Notes under the pieces: model-generated | The model's input: only the letters and a program-made list of their open reading frames with translations | Database searches by the model: none | What the model was told of the DNA's origin: nothing | Made by a program: the position numbers and the translations under genes | Shown here: piece by piece, positions 10,564-23,143 of the stretch | How positions within the stretch are numbered: position 1 is the first letter of the stretch | Layout: the number at the start of each line of letters is the position of its first letter | Assembly: GCA_024114885.1 (NCBI GenBank) | Contig: CP099427.1 | Location: forward strand, 1-64,000 | DNA length: 64,000 nucleotides | Direction: 5' to 3' | DNA from: Septoria linicola | Lineage: Eukaryota > Ascomycota > Dothideomycetes > Mycosphaerellales > Mycosphaerellaceae

Positions 10564-13500
10564 TACTACGTTACGCTTAATTATTACCTCCGACAGTATT
10601 AGGCTAGTAGTAGAGACTATTATCGTTCTCTCTATCTATAGAACCGCTAGAATATAGTTACGAATCGTATAAAGGCCGCTATTAGAGAGCTTTAAGTAAG
10701 CGTCTAATATTGTCTTATAGCCGACTTTAACGATAGCGTTAGACTAAGAGTAGTATAGCGAAATATTAATATATTTAATACCGTACGATAGTTGTAGCCT
10801 CTCTACGTCTCTAAGGTTAGTCTTATAGTTATCGAGGATAACTTCTATAGCGGCTTCCTACTAGTAAAAGATCTCTTCCTATATAAACCTTACTATCTAT
10901 ACTAAGGAGATACTCTTTACTAGGTACTAGAACATATATACTTTCGGCTAGCGCGATAGAGACTCGCGTATAACTATTAACGAATAGTTCTTCGAGATAT
11001 ATAAGCTGTCGATATACTACCTCTAGCCGACTATAACTTAGAGTAGGATCTATAGTTCTCTAGGTACCTGTCTCTTATACTAAAGACTATAAATAGTATA
11101 TTATCGAATAGTGAGCGAAATCTAAGCCTAAACCCTATCCTACTACTATCGTTTCTAGATAAGATTATACGTCTATTTAGCGCTATAGTAGCTGTTCTTA
11201 TAATAGTATATCTTAATAATACGAGCTCGTACTTTAGGTTTATTAATAACTCGCTATAAGGGTCTAGCTACTCGCTCTTAGCGCTAGAGCTAGTTATTTT
11301 TAATATAAAATAGCCGATACTTCTTTCTTAACCGCTTGTACTCGTTATTAGAAACTCTCTTAGGTCTTTATATTCGTATAAGTACGAAAGCGATATTTAT
11401 TAACTCCTAAGAGTAGATCCTATTAATTATAGGTAGCTCGCTCTAAATTACTTATATAGAGAAGGCGTTAACGTAAAAGGTATCGAAGAATTACTTATTA
11501 ATTATTAGATCTACGTCTTCTTCCTACTCTATAGCCTCTATATCTTTAGGCGTAGTAGGCTTCCTTAATAACGAATCCGGAGCTATATACTTCTTACTAG
11601 GAATATATATAACGTTAAAGTCGAAGAGGTAGATCTATACTAGCTAGCGCGTTATTACTATATTCGGCAAATTAGAGGCAGCTTTATTAAGCTAGTAAAC
11701 GAGAGTATTTATATTAATCTCTAGTTAGAAGTATACTCCGAATAGCTATAGTTTTAGCTTCTTTAATACCTTTAGTATACTAAGGTATTCGCGCTTTCTA
11801 GTATCGTACTTAACCTCTACCTAGTTAAATAGGCTAGACTTATATCGAACTAGATAGTAGAGAAGTAGCTCGTCTCGATTATATTAGGAAAGCGTATATC
11901 CCTAACCTTTACTACTCGAATCTATATCTACGATAATAAGTCCTACTCCTTCTCTAAAGTTAAGAGTAACTAGGGCTAGGGCTAAAACTAGTGCCTTTAA
12001 GACGACGTCTTTAGCTAGTTAGTATTTAGTAGTCTATTAAAACTCGGTATTCTTCTATAAGAGTTTAAATAGTAGAGTAAGGATAATCGTGAAACCTTTA
12101 ACCTAGACGCGGTAGTACGTAACTACGCTAAGGAAGATTCGAACCTCCTTCTAATTCTCTAGCGTCGGCTATTTCTTAATCTTCGCTACTCTCGCGAAGT
12201 CTAGATAACGACTATTAATACTAGTAAGGTAGCTAACGATTACTAACTGTTCGTAATAGAGCTATAGCTTATTAAAAGCTACTATTATATTAGCTCGTTC
12301 TATATTATAGAGGACGTCGTCTATAGCTATAATATATTTAATAACGTAACGGTAGAGGCTAGGTTTAACCTCTTTACTATCGTACTTCGTCTTAGGCTCT
12401 TTAATACCGATATTATTAAGGAACGGCTATACCTTATATAAGACGTACTCTATAAGTACTTAATTAATAATACGAACGAACTAGGTAATAGAATTCGTAG
12501 CTCCTTATAGTAACGTTGTCTACCGTAACAAGCCTAGTAGTAAATCGAAGCCTATAAGGTCTCTATATAATTTATCGAGTAGGATTTAGTTATATCTAGA
12601 GAAGATATTAACTAACGAGGCTAGCGTATAACCGGTAAAGTCTTTAGAGAAACCCTTAGCGTCGAGTAGTAAGTTCGAATCTCTTATAGTAACTTAATTA
12701 AACTTCTAAGCTACGTTAATTAACTAATACTTCTTAGGCTTACCTACCTCTATCTTCTTACTAATAAGAAAGTACGGATTTCGATAGGTACTATAGTATA
12801 GCTTAAGAGTTCTAGCTTAGATTCGTTATCTTAGTATGTCTTCTACTATATACTATAGAGATAGGTTTAGCTTGAAGCCTAGATACTACTATAGCTCGTA
12901 AGAAACCGTCTAGATCTTCTATAGCGGAGTAATATTAGGATTAATTCGGCCTAAATACGTAAAGTCCTACGTAAAGGTAGCTTCTCGATTCCTTAGTATA
13001 TAGTATAACAAATCTAGCTCCTTTAGTAGTAGTTCTATACTAGGTTTAAACTTTATAAGCTATTCGAGCGTAAGCTATAATCTAGGCTCGATCGTCGAGA
13101 ACCTCTTAGTTAAGTACTTACTATTATAAGGTCTAGTACTAGGTAGTATAGCCGCTTCCTTCTTAATATAAGTCCGTCGCTAGTTCTTTAATCCGCTAGG
13201 GTTTAAGCCGTTAGTTATAGTAATATCTACGTTTACTAGTTTGATCTTATTAGTAACTCGCTTATAAAGAGTATAGGCGCTAATATAATTATCTAGCTTC
13301 CACTACCCTATAGCTTCTTTATTACACGCTCTCTCTACTACTATATTAATAGCGGCCGAGATAACGTACGTCTCTTCGCTAAGCTCGTCGTCTACTTTAT
13401 TAGAGATAACCTCGTCGTAGAGTCTAGGTTCTTAGATAGCTAGCTCTACCTCTCTAAGCTTCCTACGAGTAATTATTAAGTATTCGCTCTCGTAATTCGA

Positions 13501-13700
13501 ACTCTAGCTCGATTAAGGTACTAGTATAGCCTCTTTAAAACTATACCTAATACTCTAGTATAAGTCTCGCTCGTTAGTATAAGCTAGCTTAGCTTCGCTA
13601 GTAGCTAGTAAAAGCTTCTTAAGTCGGCTATTTTAGCTAAATTTAGCGATATTACCTTTAATAGCCGCTACTACGAGATAGTTATACTATATTTAAGTCT

Positions 13701-13978
13701 TGTTGAGAATGTATCCCAGATAGTCAGTCTGGATATAGACTTCTGAGCATGGTTCTAGATGCCTAAGGCATCCACCTAAGGCTTAGTAAGAGGTACATCT
13801 TGCTTCTCTCTCTTCTCTTCTTAGATAACTAACTCAATCAACTTTGTATTTGGTTCCTAGCATATTACTACTACACTATGTGTATAAGTCAGTTCAAGAT
13901 TGATCCCCTATTCTTCTTCACTACGCTATACCCTCCTTGACATTATATAGTATCTACAAACGCTCTCCACTTTTAACA
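13701..13978 (+). mobile_element. Solo Copia LTR, 278 bp
   Basis: It begins TGTTGAGAATG and ends CTTTTAACA and matches, in reverse orientation, the LTRs of the two Copia elements at 35.9-48.6 kb. The target duplication AGTCT is at 13696-13700 and 13979-13983. The homologous place in X2 (~27867-27871) has a single AGTCT, so this is a proven insertion. With no internal region it is the product of LTR-LTR recombination. It keeps many CA and TG and is the least RIP-mutated sequence in the repeat block. Confidence 0.95.
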
Positions 13979-14231
13979 AGTCTAGCTATAATTAACCTGT
14001 CTTAATAGTTCGAGCTACTATCGTAGAGAGGTGCTTTATCTAATTAAGTCTACTATAAAATAGTCCTCGAAGTAGATTACCTTTATATACGATAACTACT
14101 ACGTAAGGTAGTTAAAGACTTAATTCTCTAGGAGTTTAGGGCTATTAGTAACCGTAAACGAACACTAGTACTAATCGCTTATCTATCTATACTACTAGTA
14201 TAGTTTAAAGTATAGTATAGGAGGTATAACG

Positions 14232-14256
14232 TAATTATCGTTTAAAAAGGCAACTA
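14232..14256. promoter_or_regulatory. 25-bp palindrome upstream of X1 pol
   Basis: Second copy of the inter-ORF palindrome: TAATTATCGTTT, A, AAAAGGCAACTA. It lies between the gag-like ORF and pol on the minus strand and is the most degenerate of the X1 copies. The X2 counterpart is 28118-28142. Confidence 0.55.
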
Positions 14257-14259
14257 TAG

Positions 14260-17200
14260 AACGTTCTACTAGCTAACTCTCCTAAGTAGAGTTTTTACTT
14301 CTAACTACTAATCCTTATACGGAAAGTATAGTAGAAGCTTAAAAAGCTTATAATCTCTCTCTCTACTCCTCGCTATTATAAGATCTAGAGTCCTCGATAG
14401 TATATCCTATGTTCTTTAGCTAGTAATTACTAAAAGTTAGAGTTCGGACACCGACTTCTATTAAATCTTAACGCGATATACGTATTAGAGCCTCTACTAA
14501 ACTCGTACTATCGACTAGAGCTAGTTCCTTAGTACTCTAGCTTTTCCTAGAACTTGTTCTATAGTACGTATATTACTATAGCTATTAAAACTAGTAAATA
14601 TAATAATATAGCTATCTAGAGTACTAATTAAGCTCTTCTAAGAGCTATTATCGTAGTTCTTAGAAACTAGGCGTACCTGTCGTACCTATAGCTAGCTAAG
14701 TAAGATCGAGCCGTTCGTAGGTAAGACTAGAAACGGTATAGTAACTCTTACGCTAAAGGTATCGATTAATATCTCTAGGTAGTACCTAACGAAAGTAACC
14801 TTGCCTTCGACTCCTTCTATAGTAATATTACTAAGAAGGGTTATACCGACTTGAAGCTTTCGAACATATTCGATTAGTATAATTATTAACTTAGCCTTCT
14901 TATCGATTAAAGACTCGTAAGCTATTATTCGAGAGCTATACTTTGTAGGTATATAGATACTTAGAATAATCTAATAGATATTATTAAATAATAGAAGGAT
15001 ATTATCTATCCGCTCGTAAAGCTTAGAAGTAGGCCTAGGTTTTACTATATTAATCGCTATAGCGGTAGCCTAGAAGGCCTTAATATTAGTCGCTAAGATA
15101 GCTTTCGTTAGCTCCTCTACTATATCGTAGAAGGCCTTAGATAATAAGGAATATACGCTAATCTTAGCTCCGCTACCTTTATTCGTACGCTTCTTTATAT
15201 AGAGCTTATTAAGCTTCTTACGTAGATCTATATCGTTTAGAATACAACCCTATAAGGAATACGACGCTCGCTCGCTATAGAGAATAATCTCTACTAAGCT
15301 TAACTAGACTTTAGATTCGAGTATTTTATCTATCTAGAAGATATTAGCGTTATTATTAGCGTATATAGCTCGAAGGTAGTTGTCTATACGCTTAGTCTTC
15401 GAAGGCTCCTTAGCCTTCTTACGCTTCTAAGTATACGTAGGAGCGACTAGAACTAGTAGACCGTTTAGATAGTTATATATCTACTTATCCTCGATTTTAT
15501 CGTTATTACGTCTCTAAGTTTAAGAATCCTCTAACTCTTCTATATCTATAAGGTAAGAAGCTAGCTAGTTTTTATCTTTAACCTCTTTAATATAAGAGTA
15601 ACGATAAGCGTAGGTTCTTATAGCTATAGCCTAAGTCGTAATTCGCTTCTAGACTCCTATTAGCTATCCTCTAACTAGACGAGAAGGATTTAGGTTCTAC
15701 TTTGTCTTTATACTATCTCTAGCTACGTAGGCGCCGGTTAGATCGTTCTAATCTTCCTACGTAATAGAAGCGACTTAACCGATATTAATAGGACCGTCGA
15801 TACTAGCTACCTTGTTCGCTATCCTCTACTAGCTCGCTCTTAGCGTTAATAAACGATCTATATTTTCAAGATTAATCTTCCTATAGCGCTACTCTAATAC
15901 TCCTATTAATACGAATAGCTTTAGTAGTTCCTTATCCTAGTAGTACTATATCTTTTCTATACCTAGGCGAGGCGTTCTATAGTATATAATACTAGTCTTT
16001 AGATCTCTATATATTAAGCTCTTAGTCTCGAATTACTATAGGTGCTCGTAGTTTATAGCTATATAGCCTTCGAGCCTATATATCTAATAACCTAAAATCT
16101 TTAGAGCGATCGCTATATAGGCCTTAATTATTAACCTATTATCTATTATAGCTAAGTTAACTAAAATCTCCTAGCTATAAGTAGGCCTTAGAATATATAG
16201 ATAGTCGTAATCGTAAGACTTCGCCTACTATCCTATCGACGAGCGTAGTAGCTATAGGCCTCCTTCTTCGAGTCGACGAATTATAGCGATTATAAGATCT
16301 TATATACTAGCGGTAATATTATCGACAGTTACTAGCTTATAGCCTTTATAGACTACTATTTCTCTAGCCTTAAACTTAGAGTTTAGTCTTAGAGCGGACT
16401 TCTTTACTACTTCGTATAACTACTAGACGTCTTTACCGCCTTCGTTATATACTTCTAATTTAAAGTCCTTATTACTATTAATCTAACGCTAGGCTATCTT
16501 TAAGAGCTTACTATAATCTAAGTCCTTATTATTAAGATCTAACCTAAGATAGGCCTAGAGCCTCTTACTAAAACGAAATAGAAGGCCTCGTATAAATAGA
16601 AAGGTACGAGAACGCTCGTCTATATACGAAGTAGGTATAGTATTAGAGTAGAGTATAAACTACCTTAAGTACTCTAAGAGATTATTATCCTCGCTATAGT
16701 TAACCTTATAAAGGTTTTCTATATAGTAGTAGTTTCCGAGTATATATATATTATCGTACTTTCGGTATTCTTTAATAATCGACTCTTTAAACTTAGCGTA
16801 GTTTTAATTATAGAAACTATTAAGGCGCTAGTATCGTCTACGTTAGACAACTATAACCTAAGTAAGTAACTTCTTATAAAGCTACTTATTATTATTAATA
16901 AGTAGAATAGCGTAGTTTCTATATAGTACTTTAAAGCGCTTAATATACTCGGTTACGTTCTCCCTATTAAAGAAGAGATTCTAGTCCGAGCTAGGTAGTA
17001 GCGGAACCTAAGCGATAATTACCTTCTAGCTTTAGGTTACTTAGATAGTCTCTATAAGTAGCTAGAACTACGCTATAGATAGTCTACCTCCTAAGTTCGG
17101 TTCTTAAAAGATATTAGTATTAGGGTTAAGGTTAGTACCTTTTTAGTCCTCCGCTTCTATAGATATGTCGTTGTCTAGTAGAGAGAATAAAGTAAAAGCG

Positions 17201-17340
17201 GGTAGTAGCTTTACTAGAGATCTTCGAATTTACTTATTAAGCTAGTTAGATAAGCTACTCTCTAGTATTTTAGGCCAGCTAGTAGATACTAATTTACTTA
17301 TAGAGCTTGTTCGAAGATATTCTAAGAGTATATTATACTC
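14260..17340 (-). pseudogene. X1 gag-like ORF, RIP-destroyed
   Basis: The minus-strand ghost frame carries a block of retrotransposon gag type at ~16980-16915 (FFNRENVTEYIKRFKVLYRN), followed by YIDERSRTFLFIRGL (~16625-16580), as expected for a capsid-type protein. Further downstream are protein-like stretches that I do not recognise, at ~16450-15960 and ~15280-14870; one may be the protease but no clear DTG/DSG motif was identified. Stops are TAG/TAA. It is separated from pol by a palindrome and preceded by another. Confidence 0.6.
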
Positions 17341-17367
17341 TCCTTAATTAGGTTTTTAAATAAAATA

Positions 17368-17392
17368 TAGTTATCGTTTAAAACGATAACTA
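17368..17392. promoter_or_regulatory. 25-bp perfect palindrome upstream of X1 gag
   Basis: TAGTTATCGTTT, central A, AAACGATAACTA: a perfect inverted repeat with 12-bp arms. It is the best preserved member of the set of six and probably shows the ancestral form. X2 has the identical sequence at 31257-31281. Confidence 0.65.
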
Positions 17393-18104
17393 AAAAACAA
17401 GAGTCTAAAATTTTCTTAGCTATTAGAAAGTAAACGTTAAACTTTTCTTTATAATACTAGAGCTATATTAATTATACCTAATAAGTAAGGTATATCGTGT
17501 CGTAAAGTTCGACTATTTATAGCTAGGCGCGTCTATCTTACTTATTTAGATAATTCGCTAAGTAACTATAGTAGTATAATATTACGTTAGCCTATACTAT
17601 ATACTAGGTCCGAGGCCTTAGACGTAATTAGTGTCCTTAGCTAAACGATTAGCGTCTAACGCCGTACTAGGGCTTATTCTAAGCGATCTATATACTAGGA
17701 GATACGAGATTACCTAGACAGGTCTAGCCTATCCTATAGCCTCTATGCTATCTAAACGAGAGCGTTTTTATACTAAACCGGGGTCTAATCGAAGACTATT
17801 ATAGGTATAGAGACCTCGAGTAAATCTCCGATATAGTAAGTCGCCTTACTATCTATACGATAATTACTAAATAGATCTATACTAAGAAGTACTAGAGGTT
17901 TATAACTTTTCTAGGTTAGAGCGATATCTATATTCTAGAGGCTTCTATATTATTATAGCTCTTTAAGTCGCCTCTTACGTAGGCTCCTTTAGGCCTCTTA
18001 TTAATGTTTATAGTATATTAGTTCTCGCTTTAAGGCTACTATCTACCCTCCGCGCTTCTAGTTCTAGTATAAGAGAGAAGAGATCGCTCTATCTTCGGCT
18101 CTAT
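17393..18104 (-). other. X1 leader between 5' LTR and gag
   Basis: About 700 bp of untranslated leader on the minus strand. The primer binding site should be the bases next to the LTR (complement of ~18085-18104). That stretch reads ATAGAGCCGAAG, possibly TGGAGCCGAAG before RIP, but I could not assign a tRNA. Confidence 0.4.
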
Positions 18105-18383
18105 TAATAGATAATAACTACTCTAATACTAACTCTCTAGGTAGGTATAAGAGTAGTCGCTATAGAACAAGACCTGTTTAGAGAGTAATAGTCTTATAAT
18201 ACGTATATTAACTAGTAGTAACGAGCTTAAACTAGTAGTCCTAGGACTAAGAGCCTATACTAGGACCGTAGGACATTAAATTAATTAAGTAGAGTAAACA
18301 TTGCTATCTTAGAAACGAGCTACTATCTTACTTTTATACTAAAACTGCTAAGTATAGTATATAGGTAGGCCTTTACCTTACTA
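18105..18383 (-). repeat. Right (5') LTR of X1, 279 bp
   Basis: Direct repeat of 3536-3814, preceded on the plus strand by GGCTCTAT exactly as in X2, and followed by the GTAA target duplication. Confidence 0.9.
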
Positions 18384-18387
18384 GTAA

Positions 18388-19135
18388 CTAGCCGCTCCTC
18401 TATCTTCTTCTTAATCTTAACTTCCTACTACTACCTACTAATAGTTATTAGTACTACTAATAACCTCTTCCTACTTCTACTACCTCGAGTCGATTTACTA
18501 GGCGTAATCGCGCTAGTACCTATACTATGTCGGTACTAGGTAACGTTAACCTAAATAGCCTAAATAGCCTCTCTATTTAGGTAAGAAACATTATCTAGAA
18601 TACTATACGAACTAAGGACGTTATTACTAGTATAGCTATAATTGAAGACGACGTAGAGAGGTATATAGTAGCGATAGAGATTATTAATTACTACGACCGG
18701 GCCTTCTCTAGGCTATATAATATAGCGCGCCTACTCTAGAAGAGAATTAAGAAGATTAATAAAAAGTTCTTAGATAAGGAGTTAAAGTAGTTAAACTCGA
18801 GTTTTAAGAACGCTATATAGTAGAGAGTAAAGGACTAATAGGTAATTAACTACGCCTTCGCTCGTATCGAGACGGAGTAGAGTATAAGATATAGAAATAG
18901 TAAAACTATTCGTCTCTATCTCGAGAATTACCTAAAGATAGTAAAGAACTTCTTAGCCTATATAGGTAGCGCTATAGCGAATAAGCTTAACGTAGATACT
19001 ACTATATACCTACTCGCTAAGGCTATTCTTTAGCGCCTTCTTAACCTAGCTAATAATCGCTCGAAGGAATACTACTCTATCGACTTAGACTTCGTTAAGC
19101 TAAAAAGTATAGAAGGACGCGAGGAGATTTAGTAG
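18388..19135 (+). pseudogene. First part of a gag-like frame interrupted by X2
   Basis: From a surviving ATG at 18537-18539 (in a TATGTCGG context) the plus strand reads ~200 codons with only RIP-type stops: VRNII, then DDVERYIVAIEIINYYDRAF, KKINKKFLDKEL and KLKSIEGREEI. After one copy of the 4-bp X2 target duplication is removed, the frame continues without shift at 32278. Composition (charged, helical, Lys/Glu-rich) suits a retroelement gag, but no domain is certain. It may be the gag of the same family as the truncated pol at 140-3260, since X1 sits between them. Confidence 0.5.
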
Positions 19136-19414
19136 TAATAGATAATAACTACCCTAATACTAACCTCCTAGGTAGGTATAAGAGTAGTCGCTATAGAACA
19201 AGACCTGTTTAGAGAGTAATAGTCTTATAATACGTATATTAACTAGTAGTAACGAGCTCAAACTAGTAGTCCTAGGACTAAGAGCCTATACTAGGACCGT
19301 AGAACATTAAATTAATTAAGTAGAGTAAACATTACTATCTTAGAAACGAGCTACTACCTTACTTTTATACTAAAACTACTAAGTATAGTATATAGGTAGG
19401 CCTTTACCTTACTA
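19136..19414 (-). repeat. Left (3') LTR of X2, 279 bp
   Basis: Same borders and orientation as the X1 LTRs (TAATAG to CCTTACTA), followed inward by the same polypurine complement. Confidence 0.9.
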
Positions 19415-19429
19415 ATCCTCTCTTTCTTA

Positions 19430-22400
19430 GTATCTAACTAGATACCTAACTACTCGTAGATCTTACTTAGAATTGCTTAAAACTAGCTAGTTTTTCTATT
19501 AAAGTCTATTAAACTTTCAATTAGAGGCCTATTAAATAGTTACCTTTTCTAATAATAACTACTAAAAACATCTTCTTAGATCCGATTATTATTCGCTAGA
19601 CGCTACTCTTCTACTATATCCTTAGAGATCTCCTTAGGAACAGCCTCTCTCTTCTTCGATACTAATACTTCTAAGTTACTATCTACGCTTATAAAGCTAG
19701 CTTCGCTAAACACCTACTCCTTAATATCTATAGCTATAGCGTAGGTAGTATCGAATTAAGCTTTAGCCGTAGTCTACTACTTAGCTATATAGACCTTAAA
19801 CTCCTCCTTACTTATACTAAAGAGCTTCTTTATTTCTATACTTACTACCTAATCCGTCTATAGAACTCGGCCTACTAAGATATTAGAAATCGGGCCTAGG
19901 CCGGTTAGAAGTACCTTAGTAGCGAAGAGTTTTATTACTCGCGTAGGGTATATAGTGCCGGAAGCTATAAAGGGTATCTACTCGTAGTAGAGATATACGC
20001 TATAGATCGTAGGAACGCTAATATAGTTACTATTAGGTAGCTTATCTAACGTTCGACTATTAGAGTAGGCTAGAAATACTATTAGAATTATATAATACTC
20101 TTCGCCTATACGAGTATACCGCTAAGGGATATAGGAGTACGAAATAACTAGCGAGCCCGTATTAGTATAAGGATTCTTCTAACTAAGCTTAAGATTAGCT
20201 TTTATTTCGTTAGTAATTACTAGAGGTATAGTCTCGACGAAACCTATACTATAGCTTTACTTATTAGCGATAATACGCCTCGCTAGCTACTTTGCCTCCT
20301 TAGGGTTAAAGAGCTCGTTACTAATCGTGTCCGAAGTTAGTAAAAGTCGTCCTCTATCGCTAGTATCGTCTAGAGAGATTATAAATTAAACCTAATTAAG
20401 CCTCTTCTTCTTAAGTAGTATATTCTCGTTCAAGGCGATATACTAGAAGCCGTTAAGGTAGTTAGAACCTACCTTATCGTTAAAGATATAAAAGATAGTA
20501 GATAGGTAGGCTACGTACTTAATAGTCGTATATAGAGTAGTAACTAGCTAGTATAGCTATAGTAGAGGATACTAGCGAAGAAGCTATTAGGATAGCGAGT
20601 ACTATATACCGCGAGACTAACTATACTAACTAATAGCTATGTTATACTATCGATATACTATAAACTTATACTATATAGCTTCGAGTAAAGAGTCTAGGAT
20701 CTAAAATAGGCCTCTAGTAGAAGGAGAAGAAAAGAAGAAGCTATAATCGGTCTAGGTACCCTTATTACTATCGTAGTCTAAGAGCTCCTAAGCTCTCTAA
20801 TAGACGTTAGAAGTAACCTTCAAGTCTACTTCGGTTACTACGAACTAAAAGGGTCTAAGATAGCTTCTACCTACCTTATATATTAGAGCGTTAATATCGT
20901 TCTCTAGTTCCTAAGTATTAGTACTCTTCTTACTACGACGAGAGCGTCCTACTAGCTTAGAGAAGAAAGTATTCGCTTCTAGCTTAAACTATATCTAGTT
21001 TTAAGTATTCTAGATAATAAGAGCTTAGAGATCGGCTATACTACCTATCTAAATAATACGCTAGTAGAGAGTATACGTTACGTTAGCTGTCTTCGGTAGC
21101 TTTAAACCTATAGTATTACCTATCTTAGTTATATATTCTTTATAAAGAGGCTAGCTAAGGTATAGAAGAATATTAATTAAAGCGTAGCTTTTAGCTACTT
21201 TCTTCTTCTCCTAGACATTATCGACTTCTTTAAGAGCTCTACTAACGATTATATAGTAGTAGACTTTAGAGGTAATACTATCTTTTATATAAGCCTAGTA
21301 ACGTAGATTAGGCTCTAAGTCGCTCTCTAGCTTAACTCCGCTATTATCTTCTAGTACGATTAGCGATAGGCGTTACGGACCTAGTAGCGGCTCCGTCGTA
21401 GATAAAACTTAGTCTTATATAAGATCGCTATTATCTAAAGTACTTAGTATAGGAGAAGTTTCGATTAAGTTAATAATAGTTTCTTTAGCGCGAATTCTAG
21501 TAAGCCTTCCGCTCTTACGAAGAACAGGCGTAGGCTTCTTTATAGAGCTTAGTATTAACTTCTCTAACTAAGCTTTTAGCCTCTATATAGTACTAGGCGA
21601 TACGGAACCTCTAAGACGAGGCTCTAGAGTCGTAAGTAAACTACCTTCTCCTTCTTCTTCTTAATTAGAGTTTCGAGTAGAACTAGATAAGGATAGGCCC
21701 TTAGGCGTAGAGGAAGAGAGACGTCTATTAGGTCTTAGGTTTCTAAGAGGAGGTAATAGTCTATAGGATATCGAGAGCTATCTCTCTACTACTAGGAATA
21801 CGTAAGTCGGTTCTTCGAAAGTCTCTCCTTTACGTTCCCTCTTAGTAAGCTTGACTATAAATCTATACTAATTAAGCTTATAGCCCGCCTCTAGGCGCGC
21901 TTCTTTTATCTTATAGCTAAATATATCGACCTACGAGAGCTCTATCTTAAACTTATTCTAGTAGCGTCTCCTATCTAAGTTCGTATTAATAAAGCCTAAC
22001 TCTTACGAGCTAGGAGTCTTCTTACTCCTCTATAGCTAAAAATACTAGCTACGAGAGAATATATTCGCTACCTACTAATAGAAACGATCTTACTTTTACT
22101 ATACTAAGAAAACCTAGTTTTTAGGCTCGCTCTCTTTAAAGACGCTTTTATACTTATTTAACTATTAATAAAGGTTCCTAAGTATCTTTTTATTATATAA
22201 GACTTAGTTAAGGAAGAGGAAGTTCTACTCGTGTCTAAACTCTATACGTAGCTACTACTAGATCAAGTTTCTCTCCTTTACTAAGTCTCGGCCTTCTTAG
22301 CGTATCTTCTTTATATTATCGCGCTTTATACTCTACGCGTTAAGGTACTTTAGTAAAATCTTAGCTAAGAGGCGTTTAAAGAAGTTAAATATACCGATCT

Positions 22401-23110
22401 TTATTCCGTCGTTTACTTCCTCGACTTACTTAAGTACTAAGTCGATACTCTTCTCTTATTCTTATAGCGTTTCTAGCGATAGGATAGCTTCGGTAGCGTT
22501 ATCAAGGTTTGTTATACTAGTAAGAGGTCTACTTAAGGCCTAGAAACTAACGAGAGAGCCTTCGTAATTAGTACGAGCGAGCGCTATACTCTATATAGAA
22601 CTTAAAGAAGCTATTTTTCGTCTCTTCTTCGAGAAATCTTATCTAGATAGTTCTTATATCGGACTTCGAATAGGTAAGGTAGAAGGCGAAAGCGCTAGTC
22701 TTAATAAGCGTTTAGGCGTTAAAGAACGCTAGAAAGGAGAAGTCTTGTTCTTTATACGCGATAGAGAAAGAGAACGTCTTTAATTAGTCGTATTAGTAGC
22801 TTAGAGCGATATAAAGCGCGTGACTAGTAATAAGTAACTTAAATAGCGAGGAGGGTCGAGCGCGTAACTAGTTATAGAGTTTTCTATTATATTAGTTACT
22901 ACTTACGTATATAAATAGCTATATAGCGTTACTAGGTAGTAACGAAAGATAAGAATCGAACTTAATAGAAGTAAGGCTCTATAGTAACTAATTAATAGTT
23001 AATAAGGAAGAAGAGATCGTTTAGAGCGTAAAAGTAGTCTAATTATATACCTTATCGTAGTAGCGTAACTACCGTTAGGATTAGAGGTCTATACGTAGGG
23101 CTTAGTTACG
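19430..23110 (-). pseudogene. X2 third ORF, unrecognised, RIP-destroyed
   Basis: Collinear with X1 3900-7510 and readable in the same minus-strand frame through TAG/TAA. RIP has hit partly different sites than in X1, so comparing both copies would give a better ancestral protein than either alone. Function unknown. Confidence 0.6.
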
Positions 23111-23118
23111 TAAGGGTT

Positions 23119-23143
23119 TAGTTATTATTTAAAAAGACAACTA
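23119..23143. promoter_or_regulatory. 25-bp palindrome upstream of X2 ORF3
   Basis: TAGTTATTATTT, A, AAAAGACAACTA. It is degraded by CG-to-TA and related changes compared with the perfect copy at 31257-31281. Confidence 0.5.

Larger units (their letters stand above)
8850..14200 (-). pseudogene. X1 pol: Gypsy-type RT, RNase H and integrase, RIP-destroyed and interrupted twice
   Basis: On the minus strand the RT reads through stops with KYxLINVA, TIRDSNLLLDAKGFSKDF, FSRYNxILLDK and GATNSITxFVR. The active site at 12412-12423 reads FLNN instead of FLDD and is followed by GIKEPKTKY, the same lineage as the pol at 140-3260. Near the 3' end (~9080-8940) is an integrase C-terminal block (KEGDLVLVYYSKLKTSFS, then EGPFRVSKVL). 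The frame is interrupted by the Tc1 element at 9245-10563, within the integrase part, and by the solo LTR at 13701-13978. The undisturbed copy is X2 at ~24390-28110. Confidence 0.82.
3536..18383 (-). mobile_element. X1: very large Gypsy-type LTR retroelement with three ORFs, RIP-inactivated
   Basis: The element has direct 279-bp repeats at both ends and a 4-bp target duplication GTAA (3532-3535 and 18384-18387). A purine-rich tract lies next to the left LTR when read on the minus strand (complement of 3816-3829), so transcription runs right to left. Internal order on the minus strand: gag-like ORF (~17340-14260), pol (~14200-8850), a low-complexity spacer, and a third ORF (~7510-3900). Two younger insertions sit inside it: a Tc1/mariner transposon and a solo Copia LTR. 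Without them and their target duplications the length is ~13.2 kb, close to the 13,138 bp of X2. Typical Gypsy elements are about half that size; the excess is mainly the third ORF. The element is fully RIP-mutated and has no usable start codons. Confidence 0.88.
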
